64,000 bases of DNA from Megaleporinus macrocephalus. Taxonomy: Eukaryota > Chordata > Actinopteri > Characiformes > Anostomidae. A program made the position numbers and the translations under genes. Position 1 is the stretch's first letter; each line of letters begins with the position of its first letter. Shown here piece by piece: positions 1 through 11,085 of the stretch. The stretch covers positions 36,258,734 to 36,322,733 of the forward strand of contig CM038728.1 in assembly GCA_021613375.1 (NCBI GenBank), read 5' to 3'. The notes under the pieces were generated by a model. It did not search any database and was not told the origin of the DNA. It worked only from the letters and a program-made list of their open reading frames with translations.

Positions 1-3000
1 GTTCCTTCTAGAGGTTCTAGATACATTGTCTTAAGATTGTGTGTTAGAACTGTGTGTAAATACTGTGTGTAAGGACTGTGTGTGTTAGAACTGTGTGTAA
101 GGACTGTGTGTGTTAGAACTGTGTGTGTTAGAACTGTGTGTGTTAGAACTGTGTGTAAGGACAGTGTGTAAGGACTGTGTGTGTTAGAACTGTGTGTAAG
201 GACTGTGTGTGTTAGAACTGTGTGTGTAAGGACTGTGTATGTTAGAACTGTGTGTGTTAGAACTGTGTGTGTAAGGACTGTGTGTGTTAGAACTGTGTGT
301 GTTAGAACTGTGTGTATTAGAACTGTGTGTAAGGACAATGTGTAAGGACTGTGTGTGTAAGAACTGTGTGTGTTAGAACTGTGTGTGTTAGAACTGTGTG
401 TCAGGACTGTGTGTGTTAGAACTGTGTGTTAGAACTGTGTATGTTAGAACTGTGTGTGTTAGAACTGTGTGTAAGGACTGTGTGTGTAAAAACTGTGTAA
501 GGACTGTGTGTGTAAGGACTGTGTGTGTTAGGACTGTGTGTGTAAGGACTGTGTGTTAGAACTGTGTGTAAGGACTGTGTTAGAACTGTCTGTTAGAACT
601 GTGTGTGTAAGGACTGTGTTAGAACTGTGTGTAAGGACTGTGTGTGTTAGAAATGTGTGTAAGAACTGTGTGTGTTAGAACTGTGTTAGAACTGTGTGTA
701 AGGACTGTGTGTGTTAGAACTGTGTGTGTTAGAACTATGTGTAAGGATTGTGTGTGTTAGAAACGTGTGTGTAAGGACTGTGTATGTTAGAACTGTGTGT
801 AAATACTGTGTGTAAGGACTGTGTGTGTTAGAACTGTGTGTAAGGACTGTGTATGTTAGAACTGTGTGTGTAAGGACTGTGTATGTTAGAACAGTGTGTG
901 TTAGAACAGTGTGTGTAAGGACTGTGTGTGTTAGAACTATGTGTGTAAGAACTGTGTGTGTTATAACTGTGTGTAAGGACTGCGTGTTAGAACTGTGTGT
1001 TAGAACTGTGTGTGTAAGGACTGTGTGTTAGAACTGTGTGTAAGGACTGTTTGTGTTAGAAATGTGTGTAAGAACTGTGTGTGTTAGAACCGTGTGTAAG
1101 GACTGTGTTTTAGAACTGTGTGTAAGGACTGTGTGTGTTAGAACTGTGTGTGTTAGAACTATGGGTAAGGACTGTGTGTGTTAGAAACGTGTGTTAGAAC
1201 TGTGTGTGTTAGAACTGTGTGTAAGAACTGTGTGTGCCAAAACTGTGTGTAAGGACTGTGTGTGTTAGAACTGTGTGTAAGGACTGTGTGTAAGGACTGT
1301 GTGTGTTAGAACTGTGTGTAAGGACTGTGTGTAAGGCCAATGTGTAAGGACTGTGTGTGTAAGAACTGTGTGTGTTAGAATTGTGTGTGTTAGAACTGTG
1401 TGTTAGAACTGTGTGTGTTAGAACTGTGTGTCAGGACTGTGTGTGTTAGAACTGTGTGTTAGAACTGTGTATGTTAGAACTGTGTTTGTTAGAACTGTGT
1501 GTAAGGACTGTGTGTGCTAGAACTGTGTGTGTAAAAACTGTGTAAGGACTGTGTGTGTAAGGACTGTGTGTGTTAGGACTGTGTGTGTAAGGACTGTGTG
1601 TGTTAGAACTGTGTGTGTAAAGACTGTGTATATTAGAACTGTGTGTGTATGTAAAGACTGTGTGTGTTAGAACTGTGTGTGTTAGAACTATGTGTGTAAG
1701 GACAGTGTGTGTTAGAACTGTGTGTGTTAGAAATGTGTGCAAGAACTGTGTGTGTTAGAACTGTGTGTAAGGACTGTGTGTTAGAACTGTGTGTAAGGAC
1801 TGTGTGTGTTAGAACTGTGTGTGTTAGAACCGTGTGTTAGAACTGTGTGTGTTAGAACTGTGTGTAAGGACTGTGTGTGCTAGAATTGTGTGTAAGGACT
1901 TTGTGTAAGGACTGTGTGTGTTAGAACTGTGTGTGTAAGGACTGTGTGTGTTAGAACTGTCTGTGTTAGAACTGTGTGTAAGGACTGTGTGTGTTAGAAC
2001 TGTGTGTAAGGACTGTGTGTGTTACAACTGTGTGTGTTAGAACTGTGTGTAAGGACTGTGTGTGTTAGAACTGTGTGTGTAAGGACTGTGTGTGATAGAA
2101 CTGTGTGTGTTAGAACTGTGTGTGTAAAGAAATGTGTGTAAGGACTGTGTGTGTTAGAACTGTGTGTAAGAACTGTGTGTGTTAGAACTATGTGTGTAAG
2201 AACTGTGTGTGTTAGAACTGTGTGTAAGGACTGCGTGTTAGAACTGTGTGTTAGAACTGTTTGTGTAAGGACTGTGTGTTAGAACTGTGTGTAAGGACTG
2301 TGTGTGTTAGAAATGTGTGTTAGAACTGTGTGTGTAAGGACTGTGTGTTAGAACTGTGTGTAAGGACTGTGTGTGTTAGAAATGTGTGTAAGAACTGTGT
2401 GTGTTAGAACCGTGTGTAAGGACTGTGTTTTAGAACTGTGTGTGTTAGAACTGTGTGTGTTAGAACTATGTGTAAGGACTGTGTGTGTTAGAAACGTGTG
2501 TTAGAACTGTGTGTGTTAGAACTGTGTGTAAGGACTGTGTGTGCCAGAACTGTGTGTAAGGACTGTGTGTGTTAGAACTGTGTGTTAGAACTGTGTGTAA
2601 GGACTGTGTGTTAGAACTGTGTGTAAGGACTGTGTGTGTTAGAACTGTGTGTAAGGACTGTGTGTAAGGACAATGTGTAAGGACTGTGTGTGTAAGAACT
2701 GTGTGTGTTAGAATTGTGTGTGTTAGAACTGTATGTTTGAACTGTGTGTCAGGACTGTGTGTGTTAGAACTGTGTGTTAGAACTGTGTATGTTAGAATGG
2801 TGTGTGTTAGAACTGTGTGTAAGGACTGTGTGTGCTAGAACTGTGTGTGTAAAAACTGTTTGTAAGGACTGTGTGTGTAAGGACTGTGTGTGTTAGGACT
2901 GTGTGTGTAAGGACTGTGTGTTAGAACTGTGTGTAAGGACTGTGTGTGTTAGAAATGTGTGTGTTAGAGCTGTGTGTAAGTACTGTGTATTAGAACTGTG

Positions 3001-5518
3001 TGTAAGGACTGTGTGTGTTAGAACTATGTGTGTTAGAACTATGTGTAAGGACTGTGTGTGTTAGAAACGTGTGTTAGAACTGTGTGTGTTAGAACTGTGT
3101 GTAAGGACTGTGTGTGCCAGAACTGTGTGTAAGGACTGTGTGTGTTAGAACTGTGTGTTAGAACTGTGTGTAAGGACTGTGTGTGTTAGAACTGTGTTTA
3201 AGGACTGTGTGTGTAAGAACTGTGTGTGTCAGAATTGTGTGTGTTAGAACTGTGTGTTAGAACTGTGTGTGTTATAACTGTGTGTAAGGACTGTGTGTGT
3301 TAGAACTGTGTGTTAGAACTGTGTGTGTTAGAACTGTGTGTGTTAGAACCGTGTGTTAGATCTGTGTGTGTTAGAACTGTGTGTAAGGACTGTGTGTGCT
3401 AGAACTGTGTGTAAGGACTTTGTGTAAGAACTGTGTGTGTTAGAACTGTGTGTAAGGACTGTGTGTAAGGACTGTGTGTTAGAACTGTGTGTAAGGACTG
3501 TGTGTGTTAGAACTGTGTGTAAGGACTGTGTGTAAGAACTGTGTGTCAGGACTGTGTGTGTAAGGACTGTGTGTGTAAGTACTGTGCGTATTAGAATTGT
3601 GTGTGTTAGAACTGTTTGTGTTAGAACTGTGTTTGTTAGAACTGTGTGTCAGGACTGTGTGTGTTAGAACTGTGTGTTAGAACTGTGTTATGTTAGAACT
3701 GTGTGTGTTAGACCTGTGTGTAAGGACTGTGTGTGTTAGAAATGTGTGTAAGAACTGTGTGTGTTAGAACTATGTGTAAGGACTGTGTGTGTTAGAACTG
3801 TGTGTGTTAGAACTGTGTGTGTAAGGACTGTGTGTGTTAGAACTGTGTTTTAGAACTGTGTGTGTTAGAACTGTGTGTAAGGACTGTGTGTTAGAACTGT
3901 GTATAAGGACTGTGTGTGTTAGAACTGTGTGTTAGAACTGTGTATAAGGACTGTGTGTGTTAGAACTGTGTGTGTAAGGACTGTGTGTGTTAGAACTGTG
4001 TGTGTAAGGACTGTGTGTTAGAACTGTGTGTAAGGACTGTGTGTGTTAGAACTGTGTGTGTTAGAACTGTGTGTAAGGACTGTGTGTGTTAGAACTGTGT
4101 ATAAGGACTGTGTGTGTTAGAACTGTGTGTTAGAACTTTGTATAAGGACTGTGTGTGTTAGAACTGTGTGTGTAAGGACTGTGTGTGTTAGAACTGTGTG
4201 TGTAAGGACTGTGTGTGTTAGAACTGTGTTTTAGAACTGTGTGTGTTAGAACTGTGTGTAAGGACTGTGTGTTAGAACTGTGTATAAGGACTGTGTGTGT
4301 TAGAACTGTGTGTTAGAACTGTGTATAAGGACTGTGTGTGTTAGAACTGTGTGTGTAAGGACTGTGTGTGTTAGAACTGTGTGTGTAAGGACTGTGTGTT
4401 AGAACTGTGTGTAAGGACTGTGTGTGTTAGAACTGTGTGTGTTAGAACTGTGTGTAAGAACTGTGTGTGTTCGAACTGTGTGTTAGAACTGTGTGTGTTA
4501 GAACTGTGTGTAAGAACTGTGTGTGTTCGAACTGTGTGTTAGAACTGTGTGTAAGGACTTTGTGTGTTAGAACTGTGTGTTAGAACTGTGTGTGTAAGGA
4601 CTGTGTGTGTTAGAACTGTGTATAAGGACTGTGTGTGTTAGAACTGTGTGTTAGAACTGTGTGTAAGGACTTTGTGTGTTAGAACTGTGTGTTAGAACTG
4701 TGTGTGTAAGGACTGTTTGTGTTAGAACTGTGTATAAGGACTGTGTGTGTTAGAACTGTGTGTAAGGACTTTGTGTGTTAGAACTGTGTGTTAGAACTGT
4801 GTGTGTAAGGACTGTGTGTGTTAGAACTGTGTATAAAGACTGTGTGTGTTAGAACTGTGTGTTAGAACTGTGTATAAGGACTGTGTGTATTAGAACTGTT
4901 TGTTAGAACTGTGTACAAGGACTGTGTTTTAGAACTGTGTGTGTAAGGACTGTGTGTGTTAGAACTGTGTGTAAGGACTGTGTGTGTTAGAACTGTGTGT
5001 TAGAACTGTGTGTAAGGACTCTGTGTTAGAACTGTGTGTGTTAGACCTGTGTGTTAGAACTGTGTGTGTTAGAACTGTGTGTAAGGACTGTGTGTGTAAG
5101 GACTGTGTGTGTTAGAACTGTGTATAAGGACTGTGTGTGTTAGAACTGTGTGTTAGAACTTTGTATAAGGACTGTGTGTCTTAGAACTGTGTGTGTAAGG
5201 ACTGTGTGTGTTAGAACTGTGTGTAAGGACTGTGTGTGTTAGAACTGTGTGTTAGAACTGTGTGTAAGGACTGTGTGTGTTAGAACTGTGTGTTAGAACT
5301 CTGTGTGTTAGAACTCTGTGTGTTAGAACTGTGTGTAAGGACTGTGTGTGTAAGGACTGTGTTTGTAAGGACTGTGTGTGTTAGAACTGTGTGTGTTAGA
5401 ACTGTGTGTGTTAGAACTGTGTGTAAGGACTGTGTGTGTTAGAACTGTGTGTGTTAGAACTGTGTGTAAGGACTGTGTGTGTTAGAACTGTGTGTGTTAG
5501 AACTGTGTGTGTTAGAAC
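1..5518. repeat. 5.5 kb minisatellite of TTAGAACTGTGTGTG / TAAGGACTGTGTG units
   Basis: Two alternating short units of 13-16 bases, one with core TTAGAACTGTGTG and one with core TAAGGACTGTGTG, fill this block almost without interruption. Point variants are scattered throughout. Similar runs of variants recur, for example near 1440 and 2760 and near 3830 and 4200, suggesting larger blocks were duplicated within the array. The array ends abruptly at about 5518 in unique sequence. It probably continues left of the window, though the first 35 bases look unique. Stop-free frames on both strands here are by-products of the repeat, not genes. Confidence 0.97.
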
Positions 5519-5590
5519 GTTTGTCCTCGAGAGACAGAGTATCTACTATGAATGAATCTGCTGTGAATATGAATGTAAGTGTGATGATAA

Positions 5591-5670
5591 GGCAGTGAGA
5601 CAGTGAGGCAGTGAGGCAGTGAGACAGTGAGGCAGTGAGACAGTGAGACAGTGAGACAGCGAGACAGTGA
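5591..5670. repeat. short 10-bp tandem repeat (GCAGTGAGAC)
   Basis: About eight copies of a 10-base unit, GCAGTGAGAC/GACAGTGAGG, lie 75 bases upstream of a strong splice acceptor. It is intronic if the exon at 5744 is real. Confidence 0.85.
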
Positions 5671-5743
5671 GTGTGTCTGGTGGGGCCTCTGAGGGACGCA
5701 GGTTTAGTTTTGATGTTCTGGTTTGTCTCCTCTCGTCCTGCAG

Positions 5744-5963
5744 TTCTGTACGAGGGGCAGGAGGTGACTCCTCCCTGCCCAGAGGAGGCCCCGTGTGGCC
5801 CATATGGAGGAGAGGTGTGTGCCGGTACGGCTCAGCAGCAGATGAAGGAGTTGACACAGAGGAGCAGAGCGCAGGCCTTTGCTCCTCCGAGCCAGCGTCA
5901 GCCTGAAGAAGCTCCACAGACTGGGCCCTCGGAGAGCCCGAGCATGCGCTCCCAGCCGGAGAG
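5744..5963 (+). CDS. internal coding exon, unidentified protein
   Basis: A pyrimidine-rich tract (TTTGTCTCCTCTCGTCCTG) and CAG end at 5743, and a GAG|GTGAGG donor starts at 5964. Between them one frame is open for 220 bases. It encodes about 73 residues rich in Pro, Glu, Gln and Ser, including VLYEGQEVTPP near the start and QMKELTQRSR in the middle. No domain is recognised and the region looks disordered. The exon begins with two bases of a split codon and ends with two bases of the next split codon. The following exon at 10713 supplies exactly the missing base, giving AGG (Arg) and an uninterrupted frame, which supports a real gene. The upstream exon lies outside the window or beyond the 5.5 kb minisatellite. 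No gene symbol can be given. Confidence 0.6.
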
Positions 5964-6008
5964 GTGAGGAGCCGAGTTGGAACTGTTGTGATGAGAGTCA
6001 CAACAGTT

Positions 6009-6894
6009 CAGCACTACTGGATTTTAAGAAGGTTCTAAGTGGAGCTTCACGATGCTGAAAGAAGAAACTACTGAACACAACAGTTTAACTGATCAGAAGT
6101 TTAAGACCACCACCACCAAAATCAGCACCAGAATTTAAATTCACACCGTCAAGACCTCCTGACCCTAACCCGCCTTCGCTGCTGAGGTGGGTCGCGGTAA
6201 GATCTGAGGGTTACTCAAACATACTCTTACCGGCGCTGAGCCGCAGGATCTGATTGGCTCTCCGTCAAGACACGGGATGATCCCCGTCCTGATTTGGGGT
6301 GCTTCTTTCTTCAATGAAACAAACAGCAGCTGGCTAGGTGGAGATGTTGCAGTGGGTCATGATTGGGGGTCTCTGTCTGTGTGGTAACGACTGGGTCAGC
6401 AGGACAGTGCTGCAGTTCACAATGCCCACCTGACCGAGGACTTCCTCAGGAGTATAACGTCACTCTTCTGGACCGTCCTGCGTTCCCCTGGGCTAAACCC
6501 GACTGAGGAGATTTGGGGACGGACGGCGAGGGAAGTTTACAAAAATGGACATCAGCTCCAGACGGTGGACGCCCTTATTGAAGCCATCTTCAACACTTGG
6601 AGCAACGTCCCACCAGCCTCCTGGAAACACTTACACTAAGCACGCCTGAACGATTGATTGAAGTGATCAAGAAGAAGAGTGGTGGAGCTCCTCATAACTG
6701 AGTCCTCGTTTGACACTTTGATGTCTGTTTCGAGGGGTTTCAGGTGTTTTTGGGCGGTGGTCTTCAACTTCTGATCAGCTGATGAACAGTCTGTCTCAAT
6801 TAAAGTGTAGTTGTCAGTAAATCGTTCTTCTCCTGTTTCTTCTTTCAGCATGGAGAAGCTCTTCTCAGAACCGTCTTAAGATCCAGTAGTGCAG
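6009..6894 (+). mobile_element. degenerate Tc1/mariner-like DNA transposon with long terminal inverted repeats
   Basis: The ends are inverted copies of each other. CAGCACTACTGG at 6009 pairs with CCAGTAGTGCAG ending at 6894. The similarity continues inward through ATGCTGAAAGAAGAAAC (6052) and its reverse complement ending at 6851, and through GATCAGAAGTTTAAGACCACC (about 6091) and its inverse near 6770. The left arm lacks roughly 35 bases present in the right arm. Arms are therefore about 100-140 bases. The middle carries a decayed transposase C-terminus on the plus strand. No clean TA target duplication was seen. The element sits in the intron between the exons at 5744 and 10713. Confidence 0.75.
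6395..6700 (+). pseudogene. Tc1-like transposase C-terminal fragment, broken
   Basis: Conceptual translation in shifting frames gives segments typical of the DDE transposase C-terminus: DSAAVHNAHLTEDF, then PGLNPTEEIWG at about 6488-6520 (the family's PxLNPIExxW block carrying the last acidic residue), then TVDALIEAIFNTWSNVP, and finally VIKKKSGGAPHN matching the usual K-GG-A-T-Y terminus. At least one frameshift near 6450 and stops near 6636 disable it. Only the last third of the protein remains, so it cannot be active. Confidence 0.75.
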
Positions 6895-7903
6895 AATGCT
6901 AATACAGCATGTTCTAGCGGGCGTTTAGATCCTGATCAGGAGAGCACGGTGAGCGTTTGAAGTTTCCTCGTAGTCGTAGTTTTTGGAGGATGAAAGTTTG
7001 AGCTCTGATTACTAGAGAAAGCGGCAGAAGCTTACAGCGAGGTCCATATGAAGATCTTCAGCGTTATCTGTGCTCCGTAATAGCATAGCAACCGCAAAGC
7101 GCCCACACCGTAGCGCGTCCTCCACGCTTGCGCCCAAGGTCATTCCCAGCGAACAGGACTGTCAGCACACACCGGAGCGGGGGGCTGTCACTTCAGCCGC
7201 CTCCTGTTTACCTCGTTCACAACGTTCTAATTAAACTGCTGCAGGAGAATCATTCATCCTGACGAGGAGTTTGAAGGACACGCTCTTAAACTACGAGCGA
7301 GCACGGGCGTGTAGGACGGTGGCGCAGCAGCTCGTTATTAGACCCCGCATGTGAAGAACACTCCCTGCGGTAGTGTGGCTGCGTTCTATAGCCGGAGCGG
7401 TGAAGCTGGTCTTTTCATGTTTGGAATGAAAGGCTCTGAAGAGCCGCGCTGCTCATTTACTCCGTTACCGGAGCTCGTCAGTGATACAGCACAACAAAGC
7501 GTCCTCAGACAAAAGATCGAGAGGCACGTTTACGCGGGTCCTGATTCCAGACCTTCAGCTTCACCGTGTTTCTCATATTTCACTAAAACTGTTCAAGTCT
7601 CAGCTTTAAGATCAACACAGGCTTTAAAATCACTGATAGATCAAAGTAGTCAACCAGCACACAGTGATCCACTCACACAGCATGGCTGCTACTTCCAGTC
7701 ACTGTTGGGGTCGTGGTGCTAATAAAGGTGGAGCTGCTCGTCTCTTCAGTCTCTTCAGTGTTGAACGCTGAGCTGAAGCTGCTCCATGGTGTCCGAGTGT
7801 TGGAGAAACTGTCCGGAGTGAAACGTACAGACTGCAGAGTTAAAGTTGTTCAGGATTCTGTTAAAGATGTTGGAAGTTCAGCAGCTGGTTTTGGGAATTC
7901 TCC
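6895..7903. other. intronic unique sequence, no gene seen
   Basis: This stretch between the transposon relic and a small hairpin has mixed composition, with several CG dinucleotides between 7060 and 7340. A 123-codon open frame at 7351-7722 has no recognisable domain and no splice or repeat support. I see no RNA gene. Confidence 0.5.
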
Positions 7904-7971
7904 GTTCCACCTTAAACTGTGCTGCGGTTCCATTCTGGCGTCTGTAGGAGCTGCAGTGTTTAAGGTGGAAC
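7904..7971. repeat. 68-bp foldback carrying GTTCCACCTTAAA
   Basis: GTTCCACCTTAAAC at 7904 and GTTTAAGGTGGAAC ending at 7971 are perfect inverted copies, with further similarity inward (CTGTGCTG versus CAGCTCCT-type sequence). The same core forms the 28149-28331 MITE and the 42608-43850 array. Confidence 0.75.
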
Positions 7972-8118
7972 ATTAGATGAAGAATGTGGAGAAGAGGAAC
8001 TTCAGGCTGGTTTAAAGATCAACATGGAGCTCTGACAGTTGGGTTGTTTGTTGGGAAGAAATGAAAAGTGGAGACGTTCCCTTCACAGCCTGGAACTCTG
8101 GATTTCTCCACCACCGTT

Positions 8119-8804
8119 CTGGTTACTGGTTGGTGTTGTGGTTGTGTGTAAATGTTCTGGTTGCTGGTTGGTGTTGTGGTTGTGTGTAAATGTTCTGGTT
8201 GGTGTTGTGGTTGTGTGTAAATGTTCTGGTTGGTGTTGTGGTTGTGTGTAAATGTTCTGGTTGCCGGTTGGTGTTGTGGTTGTGTGTAGATGTTCAGGTT
8301 GCTGGTTGGTGTTGTGGTTGTGTGTAAATGTTCTGGTTGGTGTTGTGGTTGTGTGTAAATGTTCAGGTTGCTGGTTGGTGTTGTGGTTGTGTGTAAATGT
8401 TCTGGTTGCTGGTTGGTGTTGTGGTGGTGTGTAAATGTTCTGGTTGCTGGTTGGTGTTGTGTTTGTGTGTAAATGTTCTGGTTGCTGGTTGGTGTTGTGG
8501 TTGTGTGTAAATGTTCTGGTTGCTGGTTGGTGTTGTGGTTGTGTGTAAATGTTCTGGTTGCTGGTTGGTGTTGTGGTTGTGTGTAAATGTTCTGGTTGCT
8601 GGTTGGTGTTGTGGTTGTGTGTAAATGTTCTGGTTGCTGGTTGGTGTTGTGGTTGTGTGTAAATGTTCTGGTTGGTGTTGTGGTTGTGTGTAAATGTTCT
8701 GGTTGCTGGTTGGTGTTGTGGTTGTGTGTAAATGTTCTGGTTGGTGTTGTGGTTGTGTGTAAATGTTCTGGTTGCTGGTTGGTGTTGTGGTTGTGTGTAA
8801 ATGT
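8119..8804. repeat. minisatellite, 38-bp unit with 31-bp variants
   Basis: The unit reads TGGTTGCTGGTTGGTGTTG followed by TGGTTGTGTGTAAATGTTC. A shorter variant lacks seven bases (GCTGGTT). About 19 copies are present. The array is intronic. Cys/Val/Trp-rich open frames here are repeat by-products. Confidence 0.95.
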
Positions 8805-9041
8805 CGGGGGTGTAAATATTAATCAGTCTGTTACGTAACAGTGTAGTATTTGGAGCTCAGCCCGTTTATCCTCCCTCTTTTGTAAAAGCAGGATTTGGAT
8901 CTGAAGAACAGAGTTTGAGGTTCAGGGGATGTACAGTTTGGGATTTGTCTCACTTTTAAATTCCTCAAGAAATGAGAAAGATTTTTAATAAATGGAAACA
9001 AAAATGGTTCTTCTATCACTGCAAAGAATCTTTGTTTAATA

Positions 9042-9178
9042 GTATGTGGGTTCTGTGTGTGTTGAGAGACAATGAGGACAATGTTAAGACGGTGAGTATG
9101 TGGGTTCTGTGTGTGTTGAGAGACAATGAGGACAATGTTAAGACGGTGAGTATGTGGGTTCTGTGTGTGGTTGGTTTA
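9042..9178. repeat. 54-bp tandem repeat, about 2.5 copies
   Basis: AGTATGTGGGTTCTGTGTGT followed by GTTGAGAGACAATGAGGAC and ending in AAGACGGTG is repeated twice perfectly, with a third partial copy. Perfect identity suggests a recent duplication. Confidence 0.9.
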
Positions 9179-9229
9179 AGCTAGTTTACGTGCTGATTAC
9201 GTCGTAATTAGATTTTCTGTAATTAACTT

Positions 9230-10672
9230 AATGAAGACAGTGTTAAGAAGATGAGGACGATGTTGAAAGGATGAGGATCATGTTAAGAGGATGAGGACGA
9301 TGTTGAGAAGATAAGGACGGTGTTAAGAGGAGGAGGACAGTGTTGAGAGGATGAGGACCGTGTTAAGAGGATGAGGACGATTTTGAGAGGATGAGGACAG
9401 TGTTAAGAGGATGAGGATAGTGTTGAGAGGATGAGGACGGTATTGGGAGATGATAAGGAAAGTGTTAGGGGGATGAGGACGGTGTTAAGAGGATGAGGGC
9501 GGTGTTAAGAGCTGATGAGGACGGTGTTAAGAAGATGAGGACAGTGTTGGGAGATGATGAGGACGGATTTAGAAGATGATGAGGATGGTGTTGAGAGATG
9601 ATGAGGACGTGTTGGGAGATGATGAGGACGGTGTTAAGAGCATGAGGATGTTTTGGAGGATGACTGGGACAGTGTTGGAAGATGATGAGGACGTGTTGAG
9701 AGATGATGAGGATGGTGTTGAGAGGATAAGGACATATTAAGAGATGATGAGGACGTATTAAGAGATGATGAGAGCGTGTTGGGAGATGATGAGGACGGTG
9801 TTGGGAGATGATGAGGATGTGTTGAGAGATGATGAGGACAGTGTTAAGAGGATGGGGATGGTGTTGAGAGCTGATGAGGACAGGGTTTGGAGGTGTTGAG
9901 GACAGGGTTTGAAGATGATGAGGACCGGGTTTGGAGGTGTTGAGGACAGTGTTTGGAGGTGTTGAGGACAGTATTTGGAGATGATGAGGACAGGGTTTGG
10001 AGGTGTTGAAGACAGTGTTTGGAGGTGTTGAGGACAGTATTTGGAGATGATGAGGACAGGGTTTGGAGGTGTTGAGGACAGTGTTTGGAGATGATGAGGA
10101 CAGGCTTTGGAGGTGTTGAGGACAGTGTTTGGAGATGATGAGGACAGTGCTTGAAGGTGTTGAGGACAGTGTTTGGAGAAGACGAGGACAGTGCTTGGAG
10201 GTGTTGAGGACAGTGTTTGGAGATGATGAGGACAGTGCTTGGAGGTGTTGAGGACAGGGTTTGGAGGTGATGAGGACAGTGATTGGAGGTGTTGAGGACA
10301 GTGTTTGGAGAAGATGAGGACAGTGCTTGGAGGTGTTGAGGACAGTGTTTAGAGATGATGAGGACAGTGCTTGGAGGTGTTGAGGACAGAGTTTCAAGGA
10401 TTCAAGGATTCAAGGATTCAAGGAGACTTTATTGTCATTCGCATCACATGTGGTACATGGGGTGGAACGAAATTGTGGTACCCAAGGACCCAGTTTTACC
10501 CAGACAGCAGTACTTAAATAAATAAAATAAACATAAATATATAAAATATATGAAAATAAAATAAACAGGAATGGAGAAGGTGAAGTTTGGAGGTGATGAG
10601 GACAGTGATTGGAGGTGTTGAGGACAGTGTTTGGAGATGATGAGGACAGGGTTTGGAGTTGTTGAGTAAAGC
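9230..10672. repeat. GATGAGGACAGTGTT minisatellite, interrupted by a retroelement tail
   Basis: Units of about 20-24 bases around GAGGATGAGGACGGTGTT fill 9230-9880. From about 9880 a longer compound unit of about 42-44 bases (TTGGAGGTGTTGAGGACAG plus TGTTTGGAGATGATGAGGAC) takes over. A retroelement fragment at 10395-10583 splits the array, which resumes to 10672. The second exon starts 41 bases beyond the array end. A 310-codon minus-strand open frame here is repeat-derived. Confidence 0.93.
10395..10583 (-). mobile_element. 5'-truncated non-LTR retroelement 3' end
   Basis: Read on the minus strand, this fragment ends in AATGACAATAAAGTCTCC followed by about four copies of an 8-base CTTGAATC repeat, the kind of short-repeat tail seen at the 3' ends of fish CR1/L2/I-like elements. 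Internal sequence is AT-rich untranslated region, and no coding part remains. The array sequence AGTTT occurs on both sides (10390-10394 and 10584-10588), consistent with a short target duplication. It landed inside an already formed minisatellite, so it is younger than that array. Family assignment is uncertain. Confidence 0.65.
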
Positions 10673-10712
10673 TGCTATTGAACTGCTAATCAGATTTCTG
10701 TGTCTATGTCAG

Positions 10713-11085
10713 GAGGACAGAAGTCCAAGCGCAACCGTCTCTGCACTGTTCTGCACAAGAGGAGCTGGAAGAGAAGCGAAGGAGGGCCGATGTCCCTGAG
10801 GGACCACCGCGACCCTCTCAGCAGCTCATGCCTGTCATGGAGGACTTGGAGCCGGGCCTGCAGCAGATGGACTCAGTTGCTTTGGCAAGTTCACAATCCA
10901 CAGGAGCCAAATGTGAGCCAGAATCACTTCTCACCCAGGACACCGGCACTGGCATGGTCCTGGAGAGCGGGACAAGTCCTGCAGCACAGAGTGGGACAAC
11001 TCCTACAGCACAGAGCGAGATGAGTCCTGTCATACAGAGTGGGACAAGTCCCGCAGCACAGAGTGAGACAAGTCCTGCAGCACAG
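10713..11085 (+). CDS. coding exon with Ser/Thr/Pro/Ala 8-residue VNTR, runs into gap
   Basis: The acceptor TTTCTGTGTCTATGTCAG ends at 10712, with a branch-point-like TGCTAAT about 27 bases upstream. The frame that continues exon 5744-5963 is open to the gap at 11086, about 124 codons. The first part is charged, with EELEEKRRRADVPEGPPRP and then LMPVMEDLEPGLQQM. From about 10960 it becomes a repeat of eight residues (SGTSPAAQ and variants, five copies, 24-bp unit). This looks like a disordered or mucin-like coding VNTR. The exon end is lost in the gap. The protein family is not recognised. Confidence 0.6.

Noticed and set aside
1..5518. Telomere-like or steroid-receptor-site array suggested by TTAGAAC and AGAAC repeats
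   Set aside because: Units lack TTAGGG, and AGAAC half-sites are not arranged as the inverted 3-base-spaced pair required for hormone response elements.
9465..10397. 310-codon minus-strand frame with CPQHLQALSSSS-type repeats
   Set aside because: Pure translation of the GATGAGGACAG minisatellite; no start context, domain or exon signals.
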